A stretch of DNA of 64,000 nucleotides from Phoronis australis (lineage: Eukaryota > Phoronida > Phoronidae): positions 823,092 through 887,091 of the forward strand of contig NMRA01000068.1 in assembly GCA_002633005.1 (NCBI GenBank), given 5' to 3'. This document shows positions 1 to 12,900 of this stretch, one piece after another (position 1 is the first letter of the stretch; every line of letters begins with the position of its first letter). The position numbers were made by a program, and so were the translations under genes. Below the pieces are notes generated by a model, which was not told the origin of the DNA, did not search any database, and was given only the letters and a program-made list of their open reading frames with translations.

Positions 1-501
1 CCAATTGGATATGTGCAGTGAAAGATTATTTGGATCCATGTTGCCACAGCAAAGGGCTTGGAAATTTGGCACTGCTATATTGTCAGTAGATTTGTAAACT
101 GCACGAAAAGAAGGTAACTATATAACATGGAAAGACTCATTGGCAGCCCTTGGACTATGCCTGCCAGAATAACAGCAGCATTGAAAGTTGATTCTTTCAG
201 AAGCGAGAACCGTTAAAAGCACTTTAACTTCTTGGTTTATAGGTTAGGATTTTATGTGCGCAAACTAATTTGCACCTGATAGGTTGTTTCAGTACTCAAA
301 CATCTCACAGACATTATGTAGTCCATGTTTTGGTCTCACCTGTTGCAATAAGCATTAGTATAACAAAGAAAAGATGTAGACACTGCAATGGTGTATTTTA
401 TAAACAAAAGTGCGAAAGACTGTCAAATAACTTCAAAATGGCTGAAAAGTTTCAAATATTTTAGTAAAAATCTACATTGTTATACATTAAAACATCTGGC
501 A

Positions 502-561
502 CGAGCCTGGACTCATTTTTTGTATGGGGCTTATGCTTTTGTGGTCAGCCACCCATTCTCT
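502..561 (+). CDS. MPDU1: Possible MPDU1 exon upstream of the clear exons
   Basis: The frame reads G-A-Y-A-F-V-V-S-H-P-F-S ending at 561. Human MPDU1 has A-Y, six residues, then P-F-S just before the W-G-E-A block, and that spacing is the same here. The next exon begins A-Y-G-E-S, so the two would join well as protein. However, no GT donor lies at the required phase: the bases after the serine read TGAAGTCAGT. The left boundary is also unclear. It may be a real exon with an unusual or mis-sequenced donor, or chance similarity. Confidence 0.3.
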
Positions 562-697
562 GAAGTCAGTGTATTGATACATTTTGATAGTAATTTGGAT
601 TTGACATCCGAGGAAAAGTGATCCAAAGTTCACCAATGGGATTTCTTCCTGATGCTTGCCATTGTCATGTGAATTCTTACCATGTCTATCATTACAG

Positions 698-1372
698 TGC
701 CTATGGTGAGAGCATTTTCCTGGCTATACAGAGTGTGCTGATCATGTACCTGGTACTGGTGTACCGTGACCACCTGGCGGGGGCCGTAGCGCTAATAGCT
801 ACCTACCTAACGGTTCTGGCCTTCCTCACCTCTCCTTATGCTCCAATGGAGCTTCTGGCTGCGATGTCTGCTGGTAACATATTCATTGTTCTGGCCAGTC
901 GGGTGAGTGCGCAGCCCATTCTAGTTCCTTGTAATCTTCTGCAATTTTCTGATATTTTAAACATCCACTATTATCTGTGACCAATGTTAGAAAACTTTTT
1001 TTCTGTGTATTGATTATAGTTCTTTTTTTTCACATTAATTTTAAGAATGGCGAAAAAATTAGTTGGGATGGAAGGACTTTTAAGTGTGTTAAATTTTGTG
1101 GCTGTGCCAAATACAATAGTAGTTGCAGTATTTCTGTTCTATTGCAGGCACTGCAAATTATGGATAACTTGAAAAACAAGAGTACTGGACAGTTGTCGGT
1201 CATTACATGGTTTCTTCTGGTCGCTGGTGCAGCTGCCCGTATTTTCACTTCTATTCAAGAAACTGGTGATGTACTGGTCATTGTTACTTATGTCGTTAAC
1301 ACTGCGTGTAACGCATTAGTGTTTTTCCAAATTCTATATTACGGAGAAGGCAAGCGAACAAAGGCTGAGTGA
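698..1372 (+). CDS. MPDU1: MPDU1, mannose-P-dolichol utilization defect 1 protein (3' part, two exons)
   Basis: MPDU1 is a small multi-pass ER membrane protein of the PQ-loop family, needed for dolichol-phosphate-mannose and -glucose to be used in N-glycan and GPI-anchor assembly. Exon 698-902 follows a CATTACAG acceptor and ends before GTGAGT. It encodes A-Y-G-E-S-I-F-L followed by two hydrophobic spans. Exon 1148-1372 follows TTCTATTGCAG and encodes the family hallmark T-G-Q-L-S-V-I-T and the second PQ-loop block A-R-I-F-T-S-I-Q-E-T-G-D, with a final membrane span and a basic tail (G-K-R-T-K-A-E) before TGA at 1370-1372. The boundary between the exons is phase 0 and aligns with the human junction region. 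N-terminal exons are not clearly visible and may lie left of the window; a candidate is at 502-561. Confidence 0.9.
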
Positions 1373-1746
1373 AGTGTTGGGTGACAGTTGCGAATTTGTG
1401 TCACAGTTGAGTGGATGATTTATTTTCGGGGGTGTTTCTGACTGTTTTGATTCACAGTCATTAGTAAGTGTCGGTCAGTACCAATCCAGTCTCAGTTGGT
1501 GCTCTGTGTTATCCAAAAACATATTCATTTTATCACAACTTAATTTTAAAGCTGTTGCATTATTTACTTGCCATGTTTTACTAAAATGCACTCTTTTTAG
1601 TGGGAAATGTAAACAAGATCCTTCATAATTATGTTGGATATATCATGAAATGTTGTTATTAATGAAAACAGTAGGAATTGAGTGTGCTGTGTGCTGGGCA
1701 TGTCCACTCTTATATATAATTGAGACCAAGAATCTATGCAAATAAA
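1373..1746 (+). other. MPDU1: MPDU1 3' untranslated region with polyadenylation signal
   Basis: AT-rich sequence follows the stop codon. The first canonical AATAAA is at 1741-1746, about 370 bases downstream, so the transcript probably ends near 1760-1770. No competing reading frame is convincing. Confidence 0.6.
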
Positions 1747-1949
1747 ACCTTTTATTGGAAAACATAATTCAAAGGCCTTACATTATTCACAGAAAAAAAC
1801 AGTGGTACTCCATGGTTGGAGATATGCTGCACTTACAGTGCATTAAGTGGTTTGTGTTTGTAGTGGTTTAATATTTCAAGCTTGTGCCAGTTTTTTGTTT
1901 ATGTCCCACGCTGCATAGGCTGTGTCAAGAAAAATTACATGCTTTTAAG

Positions 1950-2030
1950 AGGGAACGGTGTAGCTGAGTGGTTTGAGCACTGAACTTCTGTTGGGGATAC
2001 CCAGGTTCAAGTCCTGACTAACACTCGTAG
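1950..2030 (+). repeat. tRNA-derived SINE head or tRNA pseudogene
   Basis: An A box (TAGCTGAGTGG, 1961-1971) and a B box (GGTTCAAGTCC, 2004-2014) match RNA polymerase III consensus boxes, with spacing like that of a tRNA gene. The T-arm can form a short stem. The acceptor ends and anticodon stem do not pair, so this is not a working tRNA. A related but diverged head lies at 43170-43250, which favours a SINE family. Confidence 0.55.
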
Positions 2031-2049
2031 ACTATTGAGCTCAGTCTTT

Positions 2050-3946
2050 GTGAATGTATGGAAGTGCATTTACTGAGAACCTAGAAAGCAATTTCAGGGA
2101 GTGTGCTCATATTTAAAATAAATTTTTGTAGTAGTATGTCTTCTTGTTGAAGTATTTATTGAATTAATTCCATTCCATGGTGTTATCTTGTATGATTGTG
2201 ATTGCTGACTCACTGAATTAAAGAACTCAAACAAAGGGCTCTGGTCACCCAAGACAAGAACCAAAACAATGGTTTTATGAAATATAGCGCTGCATGCGAC
2301 TTTTAACAGCTACTGTTGATAATCTGCTTTTGCACTACTGCTATGTTTGCACATTTTCAACTTTAAAGCCTGTTTTAAATGTAAAAACTTGGTGTAAACA
2401 GTTCAAAACAAATGCAGTTAATTATCAGTCACTTGTTTATTCCTTCATTAACTATTTTCTGGTGTATCGAAAAAGGGCTTCTAGATTTCTTAAGTTCAAA
2501 TGGTTTTATCCTCAAGAATTTTGCGTTTTTAAAACTTCGCGTTGTAAGTAAGGTATGGTGAATTGTTTATAGAATAGTTTATATGAATTTTGTCTTCTTG
2601 CGTTTTGATGTGACACCAAACTGAATACTGCTGGTTAAAAAATAAATATGCAGACAGCTAAATGAGGAAATATATACATGATACGTAAGATCAGTACATT
2701 GTATCCTCATATTGGCACAAATGTATTCTACAGTATGGGGGGGCTACACGCCAAAAGTTTTCAGGCAAAATGACCCAGAATTCCCATCATGGTCAGATTG
2801 TCCTTCCCTCATGACCGAGAAGGAAAGAGAATTAACAGCTCAATAAGTAAGGTGAATACAGTTAATATGTTACGGACATAAGGCCAAAAAAGCAGTTTCT
2901 TCTGGTCTTTGTTTTTTCAGTGATGGTGGTCACTTTCAAAAAAAGAAAATAAATGCCAGACCACAAAATTGATGTGGGATTTTTTACTCCTCACTTGGAA
3001 AATCATGACATTTGAAACTTAACTTTCCTTTTGCGCCTTTATGGAGCTTTTCAAAAAAATACAAGCCCTTGGCTGAAATTGATGTGGGAGGGTGCTTTTT
3101 TGGGGTAAATACCTGAAGCGACTGCTTTTTTGGCATTTTTACAATTAAAAAAATTAGCCACCATGACGGGAAATGATTTTGTCTGATTACTTTTGTCCTG
3201 TTGTATACATTTTACAAATATGGATTAATCCCAGGGGTAACAGGTCGTGTGGACTAGGGGAGAACAATGTTGTTGGGGATGTAAGGGTACTCCAAGGTCC
3301 ATATGATCTAAACATGCTTGAAGGATATTAGTTATTGGTGATTTTTAGTCTGATGTGTTCATGTCATTAGATTTACATGTTTTACCTGCTTTGATGTATG
3401 GTTTTGCTCGCTTTTTACATGGTCAGGGTTTTATGGTTTCTGCAGGCTGTAATTGGTTTGATTATGAATAGAAACATCTGATTTTGATATTCTATAGCTA
3501 CTAGCCAGTTGGAATCACATCTTTACAGAAGTTTTAACTGCTTTGTATATAGTTTGGGAGCTAAGATTCACATGACACTAGCATTTACACAATCATGCAA
3601 CGTTCAAGGCAGCTATGTACGATTGTACTCACTGATGGTGTGTTGTTTTAAGCAGGTGATGGGTGTTAACCTGGATGAGTATGTTTACAAATTAACGATT
3701 CCTGTTCTTGTCAAAAATGTGGGAGTAAAAATACAACAGATGACTGGCTATTTTCAAAATAAAGAAGTGGATACTGTCTGAAAAATGCTGGTTTTATCTT
3801 CTCAAAGCAAAGTGTTCAGGCAGGGAGGGAATGATACTTAATTGTGCCGCCGAATGTTCATGTGCTTAGTATTGGTGATTGACAATAGTATAGGTCAGGT
3901 ATAGTTAACAAAAACAAACTACTGAATAGAAGTATAATATTACCCA
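2050..3946. other. Intergenic, no gene seen
   Basis: AT-rich spacer between the 3' ends of MPDU1 (+) and TFAP4 (-). Only short chance reading frames are present (for example 2294-2551 and 3509-3781), with no recognisable protein similarity, splice pattern or repeat. Confidence 0.5.
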
Positions 3947-3952
3947 TTTATT
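3947..3952 (-). terminator. TFAP4: Candidate distal polyadenylation signal of TFAP4
   Basis: TTTATT on the plus strand is AATAAA on the minus strand. If used, the TFAP4 3' UTR would be about 2.6 kb. Another AATAAA on the minus strand lies near 4861-4866, so the true end is uncertain. Confidence 0.3.
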
Positions 3953-6543
3953 ACATGACAATGATAACGTAACAAACACAGAATATATGGGTATGCAACG
4001 AGGCAGAAAAAGTTGAAAACTTACACAAGGCATGCTACACTTTCACATTAACACCTGAGAGACACTGCTCATTTTACAGGGGTAAGGGGGAGAGAGAAAA
4101 AATCACAAACCATATACATGGCTAAACCCTTTAACTACACATTATATTACACTGTGCATTGAGATGCATTTTGCAATTGTTTACAAGGGCACAAAGCTAC
4201 AGGCATCAAATTTACAGCAGCCTAGTTCTTTAGTTAAGGCAATATAGGTCAAAATATTTTTGTACACATTCCACTATTAACCCTGAAATTATCTAACCAA
4301 CACGAAAAATACAAGTCACAGTACTTAAACCCGTCTTAAGTAAAAAAACTATTTAGTTGAGTTACTTGTTGGTCATAACTCCTACCTTACTTGGATTAGA
4401 GACTATAACTGGCCTTGGAAAGAACTGACCGTTGGTTCTTGCTAGAGATCTGACTCAGTTAGATGGCTTGTCATGGCATGTCTATGTGCCAAGCAGGCTC
4501 TTGAGCATTACCGCAACTGTCGGTTCTTCCATAAGCCGAGATATTATTCCTCATCTGAGAAAGGAAAAGTTGAAGCCAATTTTATCATGTCAGAAAGCAA
4601 ACAAAATCGATTAAGTTTTTGACAGCCAAAGGCCGCTTTAAGTAACGTTGATACTTACAATACCACAGATGTTGAAAAAAATAATCACTGATAAAAATCG
4701 TGAAGTTAACGAAAGCTCCAGGAACCAGCAAAAACTGCATGATCAATTGAACAAAAATTCTTAAGAATAGAAAAACAAAATGATAATGTAACCATGTATT
4801 AGCACTGAATAACTCGTTAGATATCACACACACATTTCAACCAAAGGACAGCGTTTTCGATTTTATTAAATTTTGTCTTGACTACACACAATTACCAATA
4901 TCGAACAAAGACGTTCTTGGATTGTTCAGAGCTCACTAGAACACGTATGAATTAACAGTATATTTGCTCCAGCATAAATTCCAACAGCTAATAAGGATCA
5001 GGCGTACACACCACCAAACCTGAATGAACCACGCTATTTGCTAATGGGGTTCACTCGTATCGTAGGTATTCATAAAGAACTGATGCATCTACACTAAAAT
5101 GGTATTGAGCTGTGGCATCAAAACCAGAACATTAATAGCTAAAACCTCCAAGTTGGGCTTATGGATTAAAAATAAACCAACAGCCAGAGTGTAATCACAA
5201 GAAAAAGCGATGGACAAACTTAGTACAAATCATGTCGACATAACATCAGAATCACCGGGCCTATCCATCCAAGCATAGAGGTAGTTAACGCCAAGTGCCA
5301 CCTTCGGAATGACTCGCACTCTCACAAAAGCAGTAATAACTGATTACAGTGAAACTATTCCACCTTCACCTACACATGGCAAAATGAAACTTATCACACA
5401 ACAGAAGTTTTCAAGGCCTATATTTTTGGTTTCACAAACCTAGCTAACTTGTCTCAGGGGCTAAAAAAATTTTAAAGTAAACTCACACTTGAAATTTACT
5501 TCTGCTAAATGAAGATGTACTGCTTATTTAAAGAAACTGTTATTTGCATGACCGGCATTCCACTATGCACCTAGTGTTCTCATCTCGAACAGGTTTTGCC
5601 ATCAGAGCACAGATTGTGGCCCAAAAGATTGCGCAAATAAATAGTGATAATAGGGGACGGCTATTGCCTGTCCAGTATGACCTGAGTTTGGATTTTCACC
5701 GGTAGTTTTGATCAAAGCTCACTCTTCAAATCCAGCACTGCACCACAACAGAATAAAATGTGGTAGTTTTTGTGCGAAAACACATCGACAAAATCCTCTG
5801 AAACACATGCAAATTAAACGTATGAGTGAAATTTTTAAAATTAAGTTGCTTAGAAAAAACATAAGTGAGATTTTGGCCTCCAGTCACAAAACTTATAAAC
5901 TTGTTTTGGATAGTTCAGTGCTCAATTTGAAGAGAAAACATTACATCAAAAATCATGAACATTCAACTAATCAAACAATACAACACAACTAACTAATTAT
6001 CAGCACATTATGGTGCGAGCTGGACCTTGTATTCTGAATGATGTAGGTCGGCCATGAGGCAGAGGACTAGTCTGCCAAATAGCAAATGCTCCAAGCAATA
6101 ATCCTACAATACTGAGTATCTTTTCCAGTTACTCACAATTAGCATAATACATCTATTTACACATAAAGATGGTTACTTTTGACATATATCCGGACAATAA
6201 TTAAATAATTTTTCTCATTCTCACCAGCTTCAGTACATACACGCGAGCTCGCACACACACGCACGCACACACACAATGCACACCAGATTCATGACAAATA
6301 GTCACTAAATATAAATTTGAAAATATAATTTTGCTGTTCCTCTTCGATGCTATATAAGCAGAAGTAACTAAGTAATGCTATTTACAAAGAGGTTTTTAAT
6401 TTGACATTTGAATCGAGGAGTCTGATGCCAGATCGCTTGACGACACCTGCACGCCAGGTCAGACAGTCCAGCACTCTGTTTGCATTAGGCGTCAAGGACA
6501 GCCAGCTAAGATTGCACTGAAGGCAGGGCGACTATGGTCGCTG
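3953..6543 (-). other. TFAP4: Probable TFAP4 3' UTR and downstream spacer
   Basis: No coding exon is seen downstream of the TFAP4 stop codon. The stretch is AT-rich with a CA-type microsatellite at 6239-6280. The extent of the UTR cannot be set without transcript data. Confidence 0.4.
6239..6280. repeat. CA-rich microsatellite
   Basis: Interrupted (CA)n with CG-containing variants, located in the presumed 3' UTR of TFAP4. Confidence 0.75.
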
Positions 6544-6954
6544 TTATGATGACTTCTGTACGATGACACCAGGCCGAGTGAAGAACTGCGGTGGTGGCGC
6601 TAGTTGAGCGCTTAGAGGGGCCTGGATAAGGTGCAGAGCAACAGGGAACTCCTGTTTTGGTAGAGGCAATGGGCCAGTGAATGAAACCGGTGAGCCGCGA
6701 CCGGAGCTCTCTGACTTCACATCGTCTTGGTCGCTCACAGTTGACATGGTGCTTTCACCTTCGGAATTTTGTGCGTCCTTGCTCTCACCAAGCGCTTGCT
6801 CCCCCTCCAGGTGACGTATCGCCTCAACAATAGTCTGCAAGTTACGACGAGACATGTTGCTCTGGAATTTGGTGCTGTTGGATTTTGGCTCATCGACTTT
6901 TGCTGTCTCATGTTGTATCCTTTGTAAGTAATGCTGGTGGCTGTGTGAGAGAGC
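6544..6954 (-). CDS. TFAP4: TFAP4 exon 5: C-terminal domain
   Basis: 411 nt ending in TAA at 6546-6544. It holds R-R-N-L-Q-T-I-V-E-A-I-R-H-L-E-G-E-Q, the conserved C-terminal block of AP-4. An acidic Ser-rich stretch and a Pro-rich tail follow, as in vertebrates but with low identity. Confidence 0.93.
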   Translation of the reverse strand, partial: ALSHSHQHYLQRIQHETAKVDEPKSNSTKFQSNMSRRNLQTIVEAIRHLEGEQALGESKDAQNSEGESTMSTVSDQDDVKSESSGRGSPVSFTGPLPLPKQEFPVALHLIQAPLSAQLAPPPQFFTRPGVIVQKSS

Positions 6955-9900
6955 CTGTAAAAACAAGAAAATGTTGGGACTGAAGGGGGAGTTCAGAAAA
7001 TTAGTCTGCAACAATTTCCAGGGCATGAAGGGCAGGATCTCCCAATGAAAGATTCGAGGCCCACCAGCACCACTTTCAGCTTAAGTCTAGTGTTTTTTTT
7101 TAAAAAGCTGCAAAAAACACACAAGCAAGGTTTGAAATGCTGGACTTGCCAAGCATCAGCATAATTTTTTGTCGTCTCCGGTGGACTTCTGAAAAAGTGA
7201 GCAACTAAATAAACACCGCACCAATTGATTTAAAAAAAAAACGATCACAACTATGAATTTTTGGTCTTGTGTCACTCTTCAGAGTGTCTACTAGTGTCTT
7301 ACAAAATCAGTTACAAATTTCACAGAAAAACGATGTTCCTAGAGGAACAAGTACGTTTGCTTTTCATCCTGGGACTGTGTTGCTACACCAAAAGTGCAGA
7401 CAGTACCCACACATAGGTAACTAGTATGAATCAGAGCGCAAAATGTTTGGCCTCAGTCCAAAATGTCAAGGCAACACAGACACAAAATATGTAGCACGAC
7501 AGAATAAGTGAGAGAGGGAGAAAACAAATAGCAAGGTGTTTGATACAATTCAAGTAAAACTAAGGCACTGCCACAACAATGGATCATTTTTTTTCACTAA
7601 AATGTGCCGTGACCCACCTCTTGAGTCTTCTGGAACTGTACATGGGCCTGAACTTGGTTAGCAATGTGGCGAAGGGGAGCAGCCAAGAGGTGTTGGCTGT
7701 GAGCTTGCTGTTCCTCAAGAATGAGACGAAGACGACGCTCATGTTCCACTTGGTACCGCAGTTCAGCAACCTCACGACGTAGCTCGTCCACAACAGCCAT
7801 GCCAGAGGTTGGCGTTGTTGTGGCGACAGAGGTGGCATCATCCGTCTCGGTGAAGTTCATGCTGATTCCCTCATCAGAAGATTCTGTAATGGTATAAAGA
7901 AGACAATGAATTGTTACCTTCTCCACTGTAAGTTATCAGTGCCTTGTGTTCAAAGTGTTCATCAGAGGCAGCATTTTCCCATTATTTAACACAACTACCC
8001 TAAAACAGACACATGTCTTAATGAGTGCATACCTAGGACACAGTAACGAGCATGGGATGATGGGAGTCATTCGTTTCGTTTCTTGTTACCTTCCCGTATT
8101 TTTCATAGATAAAGGTACCACCGTATTTGCTTAATTTTTCAAAGTACCGTGTTAATGATCTGTGCAAGTGATTTCTACATTGTTTTCATGGGCCACAATA
8201 TACATGGAACTCATTCATTGATCATTTCTCTCACAAAGTTACACATTGAACTTGGTCTGAAAATCGACATGAATCATCTGCAACCACAGATGGAATTAAC
8301 TCATGTGGAATGGAGTTGTGAACACTGACAGAGGCAGGCAGCCCAGCTGACTTATAGTCAGCTGATACGTATGTTTGTGATTTGAATCAGCCATAAGCCT
8401 GCAAAGGTGTCTCGTTCACACTGGAAAATCAATACATAATAAAACTAAGATCATGCATTATATAGTCTGAGGATTGAGACTGTCTGGGCATAATATCAGA
8501 GATAGAAGTCATGACAAACTTCTTCCAGGTTATTTCAGGTTTTTAATGCAAAGGTGGAGCTGATTTTGCTTCAGTGACAACAAAATGAAGATGCCAACAG
8601 AGAACACTATTAATCTTTAAATAATTTGATTTCCAGCTCATTTCTGTACTGGAACAAGTCAAATGATATCATGTGTGCAGCCTCAGACAAAAATTCTGAA
8701 AAGCTACCTAATGTTCATCACCTCCTCATAAGAAGTTGCAGAACTTCATAGTGAATGCCTCTCAACTAAAACTAGGAAATCTGACCAAGGTGGTCTCATA
8801 ATTCAAACATCACCCACAACATATGATAATGGTGGGAACTTGCAAAATATCTGGTTCATTTATTTGTGGCTTCAAGAAAAACATGTCAACTACCATCATA
8901 AATATGCATGGCTTTATCTAAGTCTGACCTGAATTTCAAAATAGACTATTTACCAAGTAATCAACTTAACTGTGGGAGTAACCTGATATTAAAATGACCA
9001 GCCAGCATCAATCATGTCTGCTCATTTAAGGTGACTAGTAAACTGGGTCGCCAGGAACTGGGTAAACAACCTTCTTGGCAAGGTTTAACTACAAATGAGA
9101 CTTCAGGGCAGACACCAAATAGGCACTAGTCAACAGTACTTTCGATACACCTCAATAATTCTCCTAACCATGACATCTTTCTATTCAGCAAACCATATTA
9201 AAAAATATTACTGAATCCCAGTTGATTTTCAGTCGTGGCATATCCTGCCCTAGGAAATCTCTCCCTTCAACTGAATCTAGTATATGCTCCAGAAAGTCAA
9301 AACCTTCAATTCTTATCAATTATCACAACGACCACGAGTGTTTTTCAGTGCTTTTTGATCTAAAATTCACGACTACAAAAAATCCAATTTCCCGTAACAT
9401 AAAAGCAAACCCAACACAATACCTAAAGAACTCAAGATGAAAAAATTTTAAATGGCTACCCAAAGAATGAAATACTCGCCCACAGCAATTCCTGAGACAA
9501 CAACATGTCAACCCTTGTGACAGAACTTCGTGTCCTCAACACATTTAAATCTTTTGAACATTCTTGAAATGTTAACTGCAGGCAATACATATAAAGAGTG
9601 AATCTAAATCAATGAGAACACTTTCAAGTGAATTTATAACAAAATTGAATAGAAATTAATATGTCTAAACTTTTCTTCAAAGTTATCTGTGCCAATGAGA
9701 GACAGAGATGTCACACATTTTACCAAGTCGTGACGTGAAAATGTTTTTGAATTAGCTCATCCGGTTTAAGATCAAATATTTTGCAGCAAGGTCTTGTGCT
9801 GTCTCACTGAAAACTAAATCTGCAATCCAGTTGTCAAATAAAGTGTGTTTACAGTCATGTCTAGCCTCGGTGTCGGTTTTGGAAAGTGGCCAAGCAATCC

Positions 9901-12900
9901 CAGCTATCATACAGAGGAGACAAAGAGTTTCGATTGTATAAAAGAGGACAAGCGAATTTGTGTATCAGAAAAAAACAAGATCACAGTAACTACATCGAGA
10001 ACTGCAATTTGGCAGCATTTCATTTTCAAACTGATCTTACCATACCCTGTCAATTATCTTCACGTGGGAAATGTAATGCTCAGCAGCAGTGTACCCATTT
10101 TCACCGGAGACTTAGGGAATTCAGTGTAACTGTTAAGACTGTTAAATACTTGATTATTCAGCAAAAATCGTGAGGGTGTGTACATCATGAGTACACTGTC
10201 GATGTTGTAAAACAAGAACCTTTACAATAATTACACAAGTTTCTGCCAGTCAAGCGTGCAGACATACAGTAGAAATGTCACAAGTTATTGCTAAGTTAGG
10301 TTCACAGCTGCTGCAATTGGTTCACTTCTGAAATTACAGGGTCTGAATTTTAAAACTTAGACTATGTCCCAATAACACTCCATCCACGAAAACAACTGTT
10401 ATCAGTTGACCAATAGCACATCACAGGACCGTTGACCTGCATACTTTTATCAATGGCATACAGTCAGCTGCTTTGACCTACTTTAGGCTCACCAGAAAGT
10501 AGTCCCGCCTGTTTGGCAGCCAGCCAACTCATGTGATATGGTCTGACTGGCTAGTCATATGTGTTATCTCCCTTGATGTCATTGTGTGAAGAGACCATTA
10601 ATTTTGTATGTGTGGAGTACAGGTTCAACCAGTGGCTTTTGGTGTGAATTCCAGACAGAATTATGTGACCAAATTTGTAATAGCATTAGAATTTAAACAT
10701 GTTCTTAATGCAATAAGATGTTTCAGTAATTCTGATAGGCAGAAGTACAAAAGCTATGATTTGGAGGTTAGGAGCGTCACCTTGTTTTTATTTTGAGTTC
10801 AGAAACATTACAACACAACTTGGTACAATCGACACCACACTCATTTAGTTTCAAGCTGAAAAAAATGTAGTTAAAGCTCACTGGAGCACAAAACGTGTTG
10901 AAAAGAAAACTTGCAACCAAAAATTCCAAAACACAGCACCACAATTTGAAACTTATTTTTAGTGCAAATCAGGAAATTCTTACCTGTGTCACGCTTCCTT
11001 CTCTTGGGGAGAGGGGAATCTTTTGAGGACATTTCTAGGTTTCCTGTGGCCTCACTGAGCATACGTTTTAGTTGGAGATTTTGAGCGATCAGTCTGTTCT
11101 TTTCTTGTTCAAAATTCTGTATCACCTCAGAGGTCTGTTGTAAAATTGCAGCCTGAACAAAAAGACAGAAAAATTTGAATGTGAAACGCAGTTTGAGCTT
11201 TGCTTTCAGTAACTTTTTGCAAGCATTAAACTAGTGCACTCCATTCTATAAGGTAAAGTGCATGGGAATTTATGTTACCGTAGATTACATATTGACTTTC
11301 ACAAGTGTTATTAAATTATGCGATCGTTATTCAGTAATGGGAAACAAATGGACAATGAAGGATAATGGCATCAGAGTAAAAATAATACGACCCTTGGCAT
11401 TTCACTGATCCTTATTCTACTGGACAATGAAAGCATGGTGGTAGTGAATAAGCCACACAGGAACCTGATATCAGAGAAAATAAAATGCACTTTTTAAGAA
11501 GAGCTACAGGTTGATGTTTGGTGAATGGGTCATTCACACAAATCCTCCAGTGTTTGGCAGCAAGTGTAAAGCTTATGACTAATGAATGGGGCTATTCATG
11601 CCCAGGCTGTTATCTCACAGCTCTGGGGCACAGACACTCCTACTATAGTAGTAATTCAATACAAGAAAGCTGTAAGCATGAGAGAACCCCTTTAGAAGTC
11701 ATGAACAGACATCCAACCAGCTAAAGTGGGATGGGCTTAGAGGGTTTTGGTCACATGGCAACCAGGTGAGACAGCAGCATGTGGTCAATCCCCTGCCACA
11801 TGCTAATATAGCCATAAAAATGGTGGTCAGCTGGACCAATCCCTTGTCAGCATTTACAGGCCAGTGGACTCAGTGAAACAGTGTAAACACACAAGGAGGT
11901 CTTAGCAAGATGCAATATCTCCTGATAAGCCATACATACAAGAGGATTGGCCCATATTCATGATTGTATGCACTAAAATAGAACTGAATATTATCAGTAC
12001 TCTGGTTTCCTTGCGCCCACGTCTCAGACATGACACTGTTTGTTGTCATATATGGAAAGAAGAACAGTAGTAATGCTTGATAATGTGATGACTGGAATAT
12101 TTTTTCACATTTTGCTTGGTCAGTTCTAAATGGACTTAAAGGTGTCTCAGATTAAAAAGGAAACAACAGAAGAAAAACACACACACTCTGGTTGTAATTG
12201 CTACATCACAACATCCAATGTATGCTTGGGAAAAGGCAACTTCCTAAACAATGGCCAACGAGACATGACAGAGATCCAGTTGCTGAACAGAGATGTGTTG
12301 ACCTCTCACAAACTCAACAGCTGCAACTTGCACCCTAGTGACCAATGTATATTTGGGTCACCTGGCAGTAAGTCATTCACCCTGGTGTTGATGAGCCGTA
12401 CTCATCTTAGCCAGAGGAGAGATAAACATTAACACCTACAATGTACAGGTCTGTTATTTCCAGTCTTGAAGCAAAACAGCAATGTATCAATTGATGACCA
12501 GGGCCCAGTTTCATAAAAGTTATACACTGTATACATGGGCGGCGCAGCACTGAAAAAAAAAATGGGGGACTATAGCCCCCCAGCCCCCCTGTGGTACACC
12601 TCCCAAAGACCATGGGTGCCGGAGCACTGAAAAAAAAGTGGGGGACTAAAGCCCCCAGCCCCCCTGTGGTACACCTCCCAAAGACCATGGGTGCCGGAGC
12701 ACTGAAAAAAGTCCCCTATGGTGCGCTGCACATGGTATAGCAACAATGACGTCGCATTATCACGTGCTACGGTGTTATTGTTGAACAATTTCCTGACGTC
12801 ATGAAACAATCAAACTTATCCTGCGGATAACATTGAAGTTTTATGCAACCCAGCCCAAAAGAAAAAACTGACCATGGTAAAATGAGCGGATTGAGATGCA

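Noticed and set aside
1950-2030. A working tRNA gene
   Set aside because: The A and B boxes are good, but the acceptor and anticodon stems do not pair; a SINE or pseudogene fits better.
12407-12809. Minus-strand frames with repeated G-R-C-T-T-G-G-L-G residues
   Set aside because: They are translations of the MITE's doubled GC-rich unit, not a repeat protein.
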